The translations under genes and the position numbers were made by a program. A DNA stretch of 64,000 bases. Origin: Paractinoplanes ferrugineus (GTDB lineage Bacteria; Actinomycetota; Actinomycetes; Mycobacteriales; Micromonosporaceae). Positions 16,296-25,554 of this stretch are shown in pieces; within the stretch, counting starts at the first letter, position 1, and every line of letters begins with the position of its first letter. The stretch is taken from NCBI RefSeq assembly GCF_016862195.1, contig NZ_BOMM01000003.1, forward strand, positions 186,001 to 250,000. The letters are read 5' to 3'. The notes below the pieces were generated by a model, which saw only the letters and a program-made list of their open reading frames with translations, searched no databases and was not told where the DNA came from.

Positions 16296-17681
16296 ATGCG
16301 AGCTCATGAGGCCGGGGCGCTGCACGGCGACCTCGGATACACCGGGCCCGCCTGGTTGCGTACGCCCGGGGACGTCAACGCCCTCGTGCCGCAACTCTGG
16401 CCGCGCACAGTGACCCGCGCCGAGACCGGGTTCTTGCAGGTCGGCGGGGTCAGCGTGGCCGAGCTGGCGGAGGAGTACGGCACCCCCGCCTACTTCCTCG
16501 ACGAGGCCGACCTGCGTTCGCGATGCCGGGAGTTCGTGGCCGCGTTCGCCGACGCGGACGTCTTCTATGCCGGCAAGTCGTTCCTCTGCAAGGCGGTCGT
16601 CAAGATCGTCCACGAGGAGGGCCTGTTCCTCGACGTGTGCACCGGTGGCGAGTTGGCGGTCGCCCTCAAGGCCGGCTTCCCGCCGGAGAAGATCGGCTTC
16701 CACGGCAACAACAAGTCGCCCCGCGAGCTGCAACGGGCCCTGCAAGCGGGGGTCGGCCGGATCATCGTCGACTCCTTCGACGAGATCACCCGGCTCACCG
16801 AGCTGGCGCGTGAGCAGGGTAAACGACCCCGAGTGCTGATCCGCGTGACGGTCGGTGTCGAGGCTCACACCCACGAGTTCATCGCGACCGCGCACGAGGA
16901 CCAGAAGTTCGGTTTCTCGCTGGCCGGCGGCGCCGCCTTCGCGGCCGCCGTGCGCATCCTCGACGACGGCGTCCTCGACCTCATCGGGCTGCACTCGCAC
17001 ATCGGCTCGCAGATCTTCGACACCAGCGGCTTCGAGGTGGCCGCCCGCCGCATCGTCGAGCTGCAGGCGCAGATCCGCGACGCCCGCGGGGTCGAGCTGC
17101 CCGACCTCGACCTGGGCGGCGGCTTCGGCATCGCCTACACCACCCAGGACGACCCGGCCACGCCGGGCGACCTGGCCAAGCGGATCAACAAGATCGTCGA
17201 TTCCGAGTGCGAGCTGGCCAATCTGCGCCGGCCCCGGCTCTCCATCGAGCCCGGTCGCGCGATCGTCGGCCCCGCCGTCTTCACCCTCTACGAGGTCGGC
17301 ACGGTCAAGGACGTCGACGGCATCCGGACCTACGTGAGTGTCGACGGCGGCATGAGCGACAACATCCGCACCGCGTTGTACGACGCGTCCTACTCGGCGA
17401 CGATGGCCAACCGGGCGAGCGCCGCCGAGCCGATGCTGGCCCGCGTCGTGGGAAAGCATTGTGAAAGCGGGGACATCGTCGTGAAGGATGAATTCCTGCC
17501 CGCTGACGTGCAGCCCGGAGATTTTATCGCGGTGCCGGGAACCGGCGCCTATTGCCGGAGCATGGCCAGCAACTACAACCACGTGCCTCGGCCGCCGGTG
17601 GTGGCGGTGCGCGACGGCGCCTCCCGGGTGATCGTGCGCCGGGAGACCGAGGACGACCTGCTCGCATTGGATGTTGGATGA
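16296..17681 (+). CDS. lysA: Diaminopimelate decarboxylase
   Basis: 461-aa PLP enzyme of the alanine racemase-fold group IV decarboxylases; it converts meso-diaminopimelate to lysine, the last step of lysine synthesis. The Schiff-base lysine is K94 in FYAGKSFLC. Other motifs: HGNNKSPREL, GLHSHIGSQIFD, the PLP-phosphate loop LDLGGGFGIAY, EPGRAIVGPA and the second active-site element GAYCRSMASNYN. The protein is about 40 residues longer at the N-terminus than many bacterial LysA, as is common in actinobacteria. Its stop overlaps the hom start as ATGA. Confidence 0.97.
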   Translation: MRAHEAGALHGDLGYTGPAWLRTPGDVNALVPQLWPRTVTRAETGFLQVGGVSVAELAEEYGTPAYFLDEADLRSRCREFVAAFADADVFYAGKSFLCKAVVKIVHEEGLFLDVCTGGELAVALKAGFPPEKIGFHGNNKSPRELQRALQAGVGRIIVDSFDEITRLTELAREQGKRPRVLIRVTVGVEAHTHEFIATAHEDQKFGFSLAGGAAFAAAVRILDDGVLDLIGLHSHIGSQIFDTSGFEVAARRIVELQAQIRDARGVELPDLDLGGGFGIAYTTQDDPATPGDLAKRINKIVDSECELANLRRPRLSIEPGRAIVGPAVFTLYEVGTVKDVDGIRTYVSVDGGMSDNIRTALYDASYSATMANRASAAEPMLARVVGKHCESGDIVVKDEFLPADVQPGDFIAVPGTGAYCRSMASNYNHVPRPPVVAVRDGASRVIVRRETEDDLLALDVG

Positions 17682-19027
17682 GCTCTGAGTCTGCCCGCAG
17701 CGGCAAACCCCGGAACCGAAGCGACGAGAAACCGCTCCGCCTTGCGCTGCTCGGGTGCGGGACGGTCGGTTCCGAAGTCATCCGCCTGCTGCACGACCAG
17801 GCCGGCGACCTCACCGCGCGGATCGGCGCACCGCTGGAGATCGTCGGCGTCGCGGTGCGGCGGCTCGGCCGGGCGCGCGGAGATCTCCCGGTCGACCCGG
17901 ACCTGTTCACCACCGACGCGCTCGGCCTGGTCAAGCGGGACGACGTGGACGTGGTCGTCGAGGTGGTCGGCGGCATCGAGCCGGCGCGCACCTGGCTGGT
18001 GGAGGCGTTGCGCGCGGGCAAGAGTGTGATCACCGCCAACAAGGCGCTGCTGGCCGAGGACGGCGCCGCGTTGCACGACGCCGCCGCCGACGGCAACGCC
18101 GACCTCTACTACGAGGCTTCGGTGGCGGGTGCGATCCCGCTGCTGCGGCCGCTGCGCGAGTCGCTGCACGGCGACCGGGTCACCCGGGTCACCGGCATCG
18201 TCAACGGCACCACCAACTTCATCCTCTCGTCGATGGACAGCACCGGCGCCGGCTTCAGCGAGGCCCTCGAGGAGGCCACCGAGCTGGGTTACGCCGAGGC
18301 CGACCCGACCGCCGACGTGGAGGGCTTCGACGCCGCGGCCAAGGCGGCCATCCTCGCCTCGCTGGCGTTCCACTCCCGGGTCACCGCGGCCGACGTGTTC
18401 CGTGAGGGCATGACCGGGGTGACCGCCGGCGACATGGCCAGCGCCAAGGAGATGGGCTGCACGATCAAGCTGCTGTGCATCGCCGAGCGCGGCCCCGACT
18501 CGGCCGGCCACGAGTCGGTGAGTGTGCGGGTGCACCCGGCGATGATTCCGTACTCGCACCCGCTGGCCGGTGTCGGCGACGCCTTCAACGCCGTCTTCGT
18601 CGAGGCCGACGCGGCCGGTCAGCTGATGTTCTACGGCCGGGGCGCGGGCGGCACGCCGACCGCGAGCGCGGTGCTCGGCGACATCGTCGCGGCGGCCCGC
18701 AACCGGCTCGGCGGCTTCCGGGCGCCGAGCGAGAGCAACTACGCCCACCTGCCGGTACGGCCGATCGGCGAGGCGGTCACCCGCTACCACATCAACCTCG
18801 ACGTCGACGACAAGCCGGGCGTGCTGGCCGCGGTCGCCGGCGTCTTCGCCAAGCACGAGGTGTCCATCGCCACGGTCCGCCAGTCGGGCCGGGAAGACGA
18901 CGCCAAGCTGGTGATCGTCACCCACGGCGCCCCCGACGCGAACCTTGCCGCTACGGTCGAGTCTCTGTCGCAACTGGACATAGTCCGATCCATCGCCAGC
19001 GTGCTGCGCGTCGAGGGAGGGGCCTGA
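17678..19027 (+). CDS. hom: Homoserine dehydrogenase with ACT domain
   Basis: 449 aa. It reduces aspartate semialdehyde to homoserine, the branch toward threonine, methionine and isoleucine. The nucleotide-binding N-terminus is LRLALLGCGTVGSEV; the catalytic region has ITANKALLAEDG and GIVNGTTNFIL with the ExxLGYAEADPTADVEG substrate motif. A C-terminal ACT domain (YHINLDVDDKPGVLAAVAG, about residues 368-449) is the expected site for threonine feedback. ATG 17678 is selected because it overlaps lysA by ATGA and avoids a non-homologous upstream extension. A VOC gene separates it from thrC by one gene. Confidence 0.97.
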   Translation: MSSESARSGKPRNRSDEKPLRLALLGCGTVGSEVIRLLHDQAGDLTARIGAPLEIVGVAVRRLGRARGDLPVDPDLFTTDALGLVKRDDVDVVVEVVGGIEPARTWLVEALRAGKSVITANKALLAEDGAALHDAAADGNADLYYEASVAGAIPLLRPLRESLHGDRVTRVTGIVNGTTNFILSSMDSTGAGFSEALEEATELGYAEADPTADVEGFDAAAKAAILASLAFHSRVTAADVFREGMTGVTAGDMASAKEMGCTIKLLCIAERGPDSAGHESVSVRVHPAMIPYSHPLAGVGDAFNAVFVEADAAGQLMFYGRGAGGTPTASAVLGDIVAAARNRLGGFRAPSESNYAHLPVRPIGEAVTRYHINLDVDDKPGVLAAVAGVFAKHEVSIATVRQSGREDDAKLVIVTHGAPDANLAATVESLSQLDIVRSIASVLRVEGGA

Positions 19028-19030
19028 GCC

Positions 19031-19402
19031 ATGCTCGACCACGTGGGGTTCCAATGCGCCGATCTGGCCGCGAGCGGGGCGTTCTACGACGCCGTGCTGG
19101 CGCCGCTCGGGGTGCGCCGGCTGGCCGACTTCCGGGTCGCGCTCGGTTACGGCTCCGGTGAGCACGCGGATTTCTGGATCGGCGAGTTCAATGAGGGCCA
19201 GGGTTTCCGCGAGTCGCACATCGCGTTCGTCGCGGCCGACCGGGCCCAGGTCGACGCCTTCTTCGCGGCCGCCGTCAAAAACGGCGCCGAGGTGCTGCAC
19301 GAGCCCCGCATCCACGAGGAATACCACGAGAACTACTACGGGGCGTTCGTCCGCGATCCGGACGGCAACAATGTCGAGGCTGTAAGCCACCGTCCGGAGT
19401 GA
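19031..19402 (+). CDS. VOC (glyoxalase/bleomycin resistance) family protein
   Basis: 123 aa. A single vicinal-oxygen-chelate unit made of two beta-alpha-beta-beta-beta repeats: [20 protein letters not shown] at the start and [13 protein letters not shown] at the end. Metal-ligand candidates are H4, H72 region ([17 protein letters not shown]) and the terminal Glu of NNVEA. VOC proteins range from isomerases and dioxygenases to drug-binding proteins, so the substrate is unknown. It sits 3 nt after hom and 10 nt before thrC, so it is co-transcribed with threonine synthesis, which is unusual for this pathway. Confidence 0.85.
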   Translation: MLDHVGFQCADLAASGAFYDAVLAPLGVRRLADFRVALGYGSGEHADFWIGEFNEGQGFRESHIAFVAADRAQVDAFFAAAVKNGAEVLHEPRIHEEYHENYYGAFVRDPDGNNVEAVSHRPE

Positions 19403-19412
19403 GGGATTGAGA

Positions 19413-20468
19413 ATGGCCATGTATCGGGGACTGATCGAGCGGTACCGGGACCGGCTGCCGGTCACCGGCACCACCCCGGTGGTCACGTTGCACGAGGGGA
19501 ACACCCCGCTCGTGCCCGCGCCGGTGCTGTCCCAGCGCGTCGGCGCCGATGTCTACCTCAAAGTCGAGGGAGCCAACCCGACCGGTTCGTTCAAGGACCG
19601 CGGCATGACGATGGCCGTGTCCAAGGCGGTCGAGGAGGGCTCGAAGGCGATCATCTGCGCCTCCACCGGCAACACCAGCGCGTCCGCCGCGGCGTACGCG
19701 GCCCGGGCCGGCCTGACCTGTGCGGTGCTCGTGCCGCAGGGCAAGATCGCGCTCGGCAAACTGGCCCAGGCCCTTGTGCACGGGGCCAAGCTGCTCCAGG
19801 TGAACGGCAACTTCGACGACTGCCTGGCGCTTGCCGCCAAGCTGTCGCAGGACTTCCCGGTCTCCCTGGTCAACTCGGTGAACATCTTCCGCCTGCACGG
19901 GCAGAAGACCGCCTCCTTCGAGATCGTCGAGGCCCTCGGCGACGCACCCGACATCCACTGCCTGCCGGTCGGTAACGCCGGCAACATCTCGGCCTACTGG
20001 ATGGGCTATCTCGAGGACAAAGACGCCGGTAACGCCACGAAGATGCCGAAGATGTACGGGTTTCAGGCGTCCGGCGCGGCCCCGATCGTGAACGGCGAGG
20101 TCGTTCCGGAGCCGTCGACGATCGCCACCGCCATCCGCATCGGCAACCCGGCGAGCTGGACCAAGGCACTGGACGCCCGGGACACCTCGGGGGGCCTCAT
20201 CGAGGCGGTCACCGACCGGGAGATCCTCTCCGCCTACCGCCTGCTCGCCCGTGAGGTCGGCGTCTTCGTCGAGCTGGCCAGCGCGGCCAGCGTCGCCGGT
20301 CTGCTCCAGCAGGCGCAGGCGGGCAAGGTGCCGGCCGGTTCGACGGTGGTCTGCACGGTCACCGGGCACGGCCTCAAGGACCCGGAGTGGGCGATCTCGA
20401 CCGCCCCGTCGCCCACCACCATCCAGAACGACGTGATGATCGCCGCGCGGGAGCTAGGCCTGGCCTGA
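19413..20468 (+). CDS. thrC: Threonine synthase
   Basis: 351-aa fold-type II PLP enzyme converting O-phosphohomoserine to threonine. The PLP lysine is K61 in GSFKDRGM, the phosphate loop is [13 protein letters not shown], and [19 protein letters not shown] and [19 protein letters not shown] are family-typical. ATG 19413 is preferred to TTG 19407 because GAGGGA (19401-19406) is then 6 nt upstream. It belongs to the class of about 350 aa rather than the longer E. coli/plant type. It overlaps the convergent MarR gene by 15 bp. The next pathway gene, thrB, is 5.6 kb downstream instead of adjacent. Confidence 0.96.
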   Translation: MAMYRGLIERYRDRLPVTGTTPVVTLHEGNTPLVPAPVLSQRVGADVYLKVEGANPTGSFKDRGMTMAVSKAVEEGSKAIICASTGNTSASAAAYAARAGLTCAVLVPQGKIALGKLAQALVHGAKLLQVNGNFDDCLALAAKLSQDFPVSLVNSVNIFRLHGQKTASFEIVEALGDAPDIHCLPVGNAGNISAYWMGYLEDKDAGNATKMPKMYGFQASGAAPIVNGEVVPEPSTIATAIRIGNPASWTKALDARDTSGGLIEAVTDREILSAYRLLAREVGVFVELASAASVAGLLQQAQAGKVPAGSTVVCTVTGHGLKDPEWAISTAPSPTTIQNDVMIAARELGLA

Positions 20469-20903
20469 CTCCTCCTCAGCCGCCTTCAGCAGAAGAAGCG
20501 ACGCTTGAGCCACGATCTCGAGTTGTTCGTCTGAGAGGCGGCTGAGGAGAGCGCGCATCTTCGACTCGCCGGCGTTCAAGATGCTCCCGATGAGCTGGCT
20601 GCCCTTCCTCGACAGGCCGATCCGGCGGACGCGTCGATCGTGCGCGTCCTCGGTGCGGGCCACCAGGTCCTGCTGGACGAGCCGGTCCACCATGCCGCTG
20701 AGCGTGGCCAGGCCGACGTCGAGCAGGCCGGCCAGTTCGCCGCCCGACACATTGCCGTGCCGGGCGAGCAGCATGAGGATCTTGAGCTGGGACAGCGTCA
20801 GGTGGGACGAGAAGAGCGGATCGGAGCGGTCCCACCCGAACAACTGCTGGAGACGCTGCTGCGTGCCCATAATGTCCGCGATGAGCTGTTCGTTCCCGGC
20901 CAA
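20454..20903 (-). CDS. MarR family transcriptional regulator
   Basis: 149 aa, one winged-helix MarR domain: [20 protein letters not shown], recognition helix region [21 protein letters not shown], then the wing [20 protein letters not shown] and C-terminal dimerisation helices. TTG 20903 is chosen because AAGAAGGG (minus strand of 20910-20917) is 6 nt upstream. It is transcribed divergently from the RND pump gene with 121 bp between them, the classic layout for a repressor of an efflux gene that responds to a pump substrate; the ligand is unknown. Its 3' end overlaps thrC. Confidence 0.9.
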   Translation of the reverse strand: MAGNEQLIADIMGTQQRLQQLFGWDRSDPLFSSHLTLSQLKILMLLARHGNVSGGELAGLLDVGLATLSGMVDRLVQQDLVARTEDAHDRRVRRIGLSRKGSQLIGSILNAGESKMRALLSRLSDEQLEIVAQASLLLLKAAEEESGQA

Positions 20904-21024
20904 TGACAACCCTTCTTCGTGAAGCTCTGATGGCCGGACGGTACCAGCGGACCCCGGCGAAAAATCATTTGTTCGCGTCAGGCAAACTATTCGTGCAGGC
21001 CGAACTTTTACGGGGGGAGCGTCC
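20904..21024. promoter_or_regulatory. marR-RND divergent promoter region with a TTTG-N11-CAAA dyad
   Basis: TTTG (20968-20971) and CAAA (20983-20986) form a small dyad in an AT-richer patch, where a MarR operator is expected. The RND gene has a good ribosome binding site (GGGGGGAG, 5 nt from ATG 21025). -10/-35 assignments are ambiguous. Confidence 0.35.
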
Positions 21025-24000
21025 ATGTCATTCCTGACCCGGCTCAGTCTCGCCAACCGAGGCCTCGTGGCCTTGATCGCGATCGTGATCAGCGGTTTCG
21101 GGGTCTACGCCATCCCATCTCTCAAACAGCAGCTGTTCCCGACGATCGAGCTGCCCGCCGCGTTCATCAGCGCGGCGCTGCCCGGTGCCGGTCCCGAGAT
21201 CATCCAGGACCAGGTGACCAAGCCGATCGAGGACGCGGTCAAGGGTGCCGACGGCATCGACTCCGTCCAATCGACGACCAGCGAGGGCTTCGCCACGGTC
21301 GTGGTGTCCTTCGTCTACGGCACGGACATCGACCAGGCCGTCAACCAGCTCACCACGTCGGTCAACCGGCTCCAGCCGCAGTTGCCCGACAACGTCGAGC
21401 CGCAGATCTTCTCCGGCAGCACCGACGACATCCCCGCGATCATCCTCGCGGCCTCCGGCGGCACCGATGAGAGCGACCTGCTCAACAAGCTTAACCAGAT
21501 CGTGGTTCCCGAGCTCAACGCGATCGCCGGGGTGCGTGACACCCAGGTGACCGGCGCCCGGGCCAAGCAGGTCGTCATCACGCCCGACCTGGCCAAGATG
21601 ACGGCGGCGGGAGTCAGCCCGCAGGCGTTGACGACGCTCCTGCAGTCCAACGGCATCTCGATCCCGGCCGGTGCGGTCAGCGACGGCAATCGTTCGCTGA
21701 ACGTGCAGGTCGGCAACCCGATCACGTCGGTCGACGACATCAAGGGCCTCTTCCTCACCGGCAGTCGTGGCCCGGTCAAGCTCGGTGACGTCGCCGCGGT
21801 GGAGAGCAAGCTGCCCACCGCCACCGCCTACACCCGTACCGACGGCAATGACAGCCTCGGCATCGCGGTGACGGCCAAACCCGACGGCAACCCGGTGCAG
21901 ATCTCCCACGCGGTCCGCGACAAGCTCGCCGACCTGGCCAAGGACTCCGGCGCGAAGCTCACCGTCGTCACCGACCAGGCGCCGTTCGTGGAGCGGTCGA
22001 TCGAGAGCCTGACCACCGAGGGCCTGCTCGGCCTGGTGATGGCCGTGATCGTCATCCTGATCTTCCTGCTCTCGGTGCGCTCGACGCTCGTCACGGCCGT
22101 GTCGATCCCGCTGTCCGTGCTGATCGCGCTGATCGCGCTGTGGGTCGGCGACTACACGCTCAACCTGCTCACCCTGGGCGCGCTGACGATCGCGGTCGGC
22201 CGGGTGGTCGACGACTCGATCGTCGTCCTGGAAAACATCAAACGACATCTCGAGTACGGGGAACAGAAGGGTCACGCGATCATCGCGGCGGTCCGTGAGG
22301 TGTCCGGTGCGGTCACCGCCTCGACCCTCACCACAGTCGCAGTCTTCCTGCCGATCGCGCTCGTCGGCGGCTTCGTCGGGCAGATCTTCTCGTCCTTCGC
22401 GATCACCGTGACCGTCGCCCTGCTCGCGTCGCTGTTCGTGGCGCTGACCGTGGTTCCGGTCCTGGCGTTCTGGTTCCTCAAGCCGCCGCCGGCCGGTTCG
22501 GACACCGAGGCGGTCCGCAAGGCCGCGGAGGAGAAGGAGCTCCGCAGCCCGCTGCAGCGTGCCTACCTCCCGGTGATCCGGTTCGCCACCCAGCGGCGCG
22601 TCGCGACCCTGCTGATCGGCGTGTTCGTGCTCCTCGGCACCGGCGTGCTGGCGGGCCAGCTCAAGACCAACTTCCTGGACCAGTCGGGGCAGGACTCGCT
22701 GAGCATCTCCCAGGAGATGCCGGTCGGCACCAGCCTCGCCGCCACCGACACCGCGGCCAAGAAGATCGAGGCGGTCCTCGCCGCCCGCGACGACGTGAAG
22801 ACCTACCAGGTCACGATCGGCAACAGCAGCGACTTCAACCCGTTCGCCGGTTCCGCCGGCGCGAGCGCGGCCAGCTTCCAGGTCGGGCTCGACGAGGACG
22901 CCGACGCCGAGAAGGTCACCGGCGAGCTGCGCAAGCAGTTCGAGTCGATGACCGACGTCGGCGACGTCACCATCGGCGGCGACAGTTCCGGCCTGGGCGG
23001 CAGCGAGCTGTCCGTGCAGGTCAAGGCGGCTGACAACGACGTGCTCTCGACCGCCGTGCAGCAGGTGCAGCAGGCCATGTCGGCCACCGGCGGGGTCGCC
23101 GACGTGAAGACCACGCTGGCCGCGAGTGTGCCGCGGCTCGACGTGAAGGTGAAGCGGGACGTGGCGGCGAGCTACGGCCTCACCGAGGCGTCGATCGGCC
23201 AGAGCGTGGCCGCCGCGTTCCGGGATGCCCCGGCCGGTCAGGTGTCGGTCGACGGCGCCAGCGAAAAGGTGGTCATCTCGTTCGGCGAAGCGCCGGCCGA
23301 CGCCGCCGCGCTCAAGGCGATGCCGCTCACCACCGCTCGTGGCCCGGTGCGGCTCGACCAGGTCGCCGAGGTCAACGAGGTGTCCGGGCCGGAGAAGGTC
23401 ACCCGGGTCGACGGCAACCGCAGCGCGTCGGTCACCGGCACCGCGACCAGTTCCGACGTCGGTGCGACCACCAAGGAACTGCGCAAGAAGCTGGACGCGC
23501 TCACCCTGCCGGCCGGTGCGTCGTGGTCGCTCGGCGGCGCCAGCGCCGACCAGGCCGAGGCGTTCCAGCAACTGCTGCTCGCCGTGCTCGCGGCCATCGC
23601 GATCGTCTTCATCATCATGGTGGCGACGTTCCGCAGCCTGATCCAGCCGGTCATCCTGCTGGTGTCGATCCCGTTCGCGGCCACCGGTGCCATCATCCTG
23701 CTGCTGGTCACCGGCACCGCGCTCGGCGTACCGGCACTGATCGGCGTGCTGATGCTGGTCGGCATCGTGGTCACCAACGCGATCGTCCTGATGGACCTGA
23801 TCAACCATTACCGCCTGGCCGGGATGGGTGTTCAGGAGGCGGTGGTCGAGGGCGGCCGGCACCGGCTGCGGCCGATCCTGATGACCGCCATCGCGACCAT
23901 CTTCGCGCTGCTGCCGATGGCTCTCGGGCTCACCGGTGAGGGCGGCTTCATCAGCCAGCCACTGGCCATTGTGGTCATCGGCGGCCTGGTCAGCTCGACG

Positions 24001-24264
24001 CTGCTGACCCTGGTGCTGGTGCCGACGCTCTACACGATGGTGGAGAACGGCAAGGAGCGGCGTAAGGCCAAACGGGCCGCGAAGCGGGCGGCCAAGGGCC
24101 TGCCGGCGGAGACCGACCCGCAGGCGCCGCAGTCCACCGAGAAGGGCGACGTGCTGCCGGCGGACACGGTGGTGGAGCCGGCCGCGTCGAGCGGGGCGTT
24201 GCGCGGCTACACCGACCAGTTCGAGGTCCTGAAGGTGTCGCGGCGCAAGGACGAGCCGAAATGA
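21025..24264 (+). CDS. RND (AcrB/SwrC-like) efflux transporter
   Basis: 1079 aa with the internal duplication of resistance-nodulation-division pumps: TM1 at the N-terminus, a large extracytoplasmic loop, TM2-6, a second loop (about 560-840) and TM8-12. The proton-relay helix reads AVGRVVDDSIVVLENIK with the Asp pair. N-terminal motifs (LKQQLFPTIELPAAFISAALPGAGPE) match the Gram-positive SwrC/YerP type of RND proteins rather than MmpL. A charged Lys/Glu tail follows the last helix. No membrane fusion protein or outer-membrane channel is encoded nearby, so it probably works alone, driven by protons. Divergent MarR control is likely. Confidence 0.93.
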   Translation: MSFLTRLSLANRGLVALIAIVISGFGVYAIPSLKQQLFPTIELPAAFISAALPGAGPEIIQDQVTKPIEDAVKGADGIDSVQSTTSEGFATVVVSFVYGTDIDQAVNQLTTSVNRLQPQLPDNVEPQIFSGSTDDIPAIILAASGGTDESDLLNKLNQIVVPELNAIAGVRDTQVTGARAKQVVITPDLAKMTAAGVSPQALTTLLQSNGISIPAGAVSDGNRSLNVQVGNPITSVDDIKGLFLTGSRGPVKLGDVAAVESKLPTATAYTRTDGNDSLGIAVTAKPDGNPVQISHAVRDKLADLAKDSGAKLTVVTDQAPFVERSIESLTTEGLLGLVMAVIVILIFLLSVRSTLVTAVSIPLSVLIALIALWVGDYTLNLLTLGALTIAVGRVVDDSIVVLENIKRHLEYGEQKGHAIIAAVREVSGAVTASTLTTVAVFLPIALVGGFVGQIFSSFAITVTVALLASLFVALTVVPVLAFWFLKPPPAGSDTEAVRKAAEEKELRSPLQRAYLPVIRFATQRRVATLLIGVFVLLGTGVLAGQLKTNFLDQSGQDSLSISQEMPVGTSLAATDTAAKKIEAVLAARDDVKTYQVTIGNSSDFNPFAGSAGASAASFQVGLDEDADAEKVTGELRKQFESMTDVGDVTIGGDSSGLGGSELSVQVKAADNDVLSTAVQQVQQAMSATGGVADVKTTLAASVPRLDVKVKRDVAASYGLTEASIGQSVAAAFRDAPAGQVSVDGASEKVVISFGEAPADAAALKAMPLTTARGPVRLDQVAEVNEVSGPEKVTRVDGNRSASVTGTATSSDVGATTKELRKKLDALTLPAGASWSLGGASADQAEAFQQLLLAVLAAIAIVFIIMVATFRSLIQPVILLVSIPFAATGAIILLLVTGTALGVPALIGVLMLVGIVVTNAIVLMDLINHYRLAGMGVQEAVVEGGRHRLRPILMTAIATIFALLPMALGLTGEGGFISQPLAIVVIGGLVSSTLLTLVLVPTLYTMVENGKERRKAKRAAKRAAKGLPAETDPQAPQSTEKGDVLPADTVVEPAASSGALRGYTDQFEVLKVSRRKDEPK

Positions 24265-24277
24265 GGTAGGGCCCGCA

Positions 24278-24314
24278 ATTGACGGCGCGTACCGTTCCGG
24301 TACGTGCCGTCAAT
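24278..24314. promoter_or_regulatory. 17-bp near-perfect palindrome over the MFS promoter/start
   Basis: ATTGACGGCGCGTACCG (24278-24294) pairs with CGGTACGTGCCGTCAAT (24298-24314) around a 3-nt loop; 16 pairs are Watson-Crick and one is G-T. It covers a possible -35 TTGACG, a weak TACGTG 16 bp later, and both candidate MFS start codons (GTG 24304, ATG 24313). It could be an operator, a start-sequestering hairpin, or a terminator for the RND gene; no T run follows. Confidence 0.6.
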
Positions 24315-25554
24315 GCTTTCGGTCCTTACCCGCAACCGCGACTTCCGCCGCCTCTTCGGCGCCGAGCTGGTGGTTTTCGGCTCGGACTGGTTCGTCATGG
24401 TGCCGCTGCTGGTGCTGCTGCCCGAGCTGACCGGCAGCGGCGTGTGGGGCGGCCTGGTGCTGGCGGTCGACACCGGGATCAGCGCGCTGCTGCTGCCGTT
24501 CACCGGTACGGTGGCCGACCGGTTCGACCGCCGCCGCATCCTGATGCTCGCCAATCTCGCCGCGTTCGCCGCGGTGCTGCTGCTGTTCGCGGTGCGGTCG
24601 GCGGCCACCGCGCCGCTGGCCCTGGTCGCGATCGGCGCGATGGCGGTGGCCAAGGCGTTCTACACGCCGGCCGCGTCGGCGGCCCTGCCCAACGTCGTCG
24701 AGCCGGCCGACCTGGCCGCCGCGAACGCGATCTCCGGCTCGACGTGGGGCACCATGACGATCGTCGGCGCATCGCTGGGTGGCGTGGTCGGCAGCGTCTG
24801 GGGGCCGTACCCGAGTTTCGGCATCACCGCCGTCTGCCTGCTGCTCGGCGCGACCCTGACCGCCCTGGTCCGGCGCCCGTTGCAGGCACCCCGCTCGGCG
24901 GAACGACCGGCCGCGTGGCACGCGATGCGCGAGGCGTTGCGTTACATCCGGGCCCGGCCGCTGGTGCGGGCGCTCATCACGGTCAAGGCGGCGGCCGGTC
25001 TCGGCAACGGCGTGCTCATCGTGTTTCCGCTGATCGCCGCCCTGCACGGGGCCGGTTTCCTGGGCGCCGGCCTGCTTTTCGCGGTGCGCGGCGCCGGTGC
25101 GCTGGTCGGGCCGTTCGTGTTGCGGCCGGTGCTCGGTCGCCGCTCGTGGCTGCTGACCTGCCTGGCGCTGTCGATGGCGCTCTACGGCGTGAGCTATCTC
25201 GGGGTGGCCTTCGCACCCTGGTTCCCGCTCGTGCTCGTGCTGGTCTTCGTGGCGCACTTCGCCGGTGGCGCCAACTGGACGCTGTCGAACTACGCCCTGC
25301 AGAGCGAGGTGCCGGACCGCTTACGAGGCCGCGTCTTCGCCCTGGACATGATGCTGGCGACGATGGCCATCGCGATCAGCCAACTGGTCGCCACCGCCGT
25401 GGTCGACCGGGTCGACGAGCGGGTGATCCTGGCCGGTTGTGGCCTGGTCACCGCCGTCTATGCGATCGGCTGGCGGATCGCGACCCGCAAGCTCTCGCTC
25501 ACCGACCAGCCGTCACCGATCAGCGGGCGGGACGGTGCCGACGGGCGGGACTGA
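24313..25554 (+). CDS. MFS transporter (EntS-like)
   Basis: 413 aa from ATG 24313 (416 from GTG 24304), with 12 predicted TM segments. The loop 2-3 signature GTVADRFDRRRILMLANL is classic MFS, and VPDRLRGRVFALDMM between the two halves is seen in EntS-type exporters of siderophores or drugs. The start lies inside a 37-bp palindrome and has no ribosome binding site, so it may be leaderless. It follows the RND gene on the same strand. Its last 42 bp overlap the convergent membrane protein gene. Substrate unknown; co-location with a MarR-controlled pump suggests detoxification. Confidence 0.87.
   Translation: MLSVLTRNRDFRRLFGAELVVFGSDWFVMVPLLVLLPELTGSGVWGGLVLAVDTGISALLLPFTGTVADRFDRRRILMLANLAAFAAVLLLFAVRSAATAPLALVAIGAMAVAKAFYTPAASAALPNVVEPADLAAANAISGSTWGTMTIVGASLGGVVGSVWGPYPSFGITAVCLLLGATLTALVRRPLQAPRSAERPAAWHAMREALRYIRARPLVRALITVKAAAGLGNGVLIVFPLIAALHGAGFLGAGLLFAVRGAGALVGPFVLRPVLGRRSWLLTCLALSMALYGVSYLGVAFAPWFPLVLVLVFVAHFAGGANWTLSNYALQSEVPDRLRGRVFALDMMLATMAIAISQLVATAVVDRVDERVILAGCGLVTAVYAIGWRIATRKLSLTDQPSPISGRDGADGRD

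Noticed and set aside
14655..17582. Very long open frame (about 975 codons) antisense to argS-lysA
   Set aside because: Mirror of a high-GC coding region: His/Asp/Gly/Arg-rich composition, no domain, no start signal, and argS/lysA on the other strand are certain.
21028..23862. Long antisense frame opposite the RND gene
   Set aside because: Same composition artefact of GC-rich third positions; the RND protein on the plus strand has complete family motifs.
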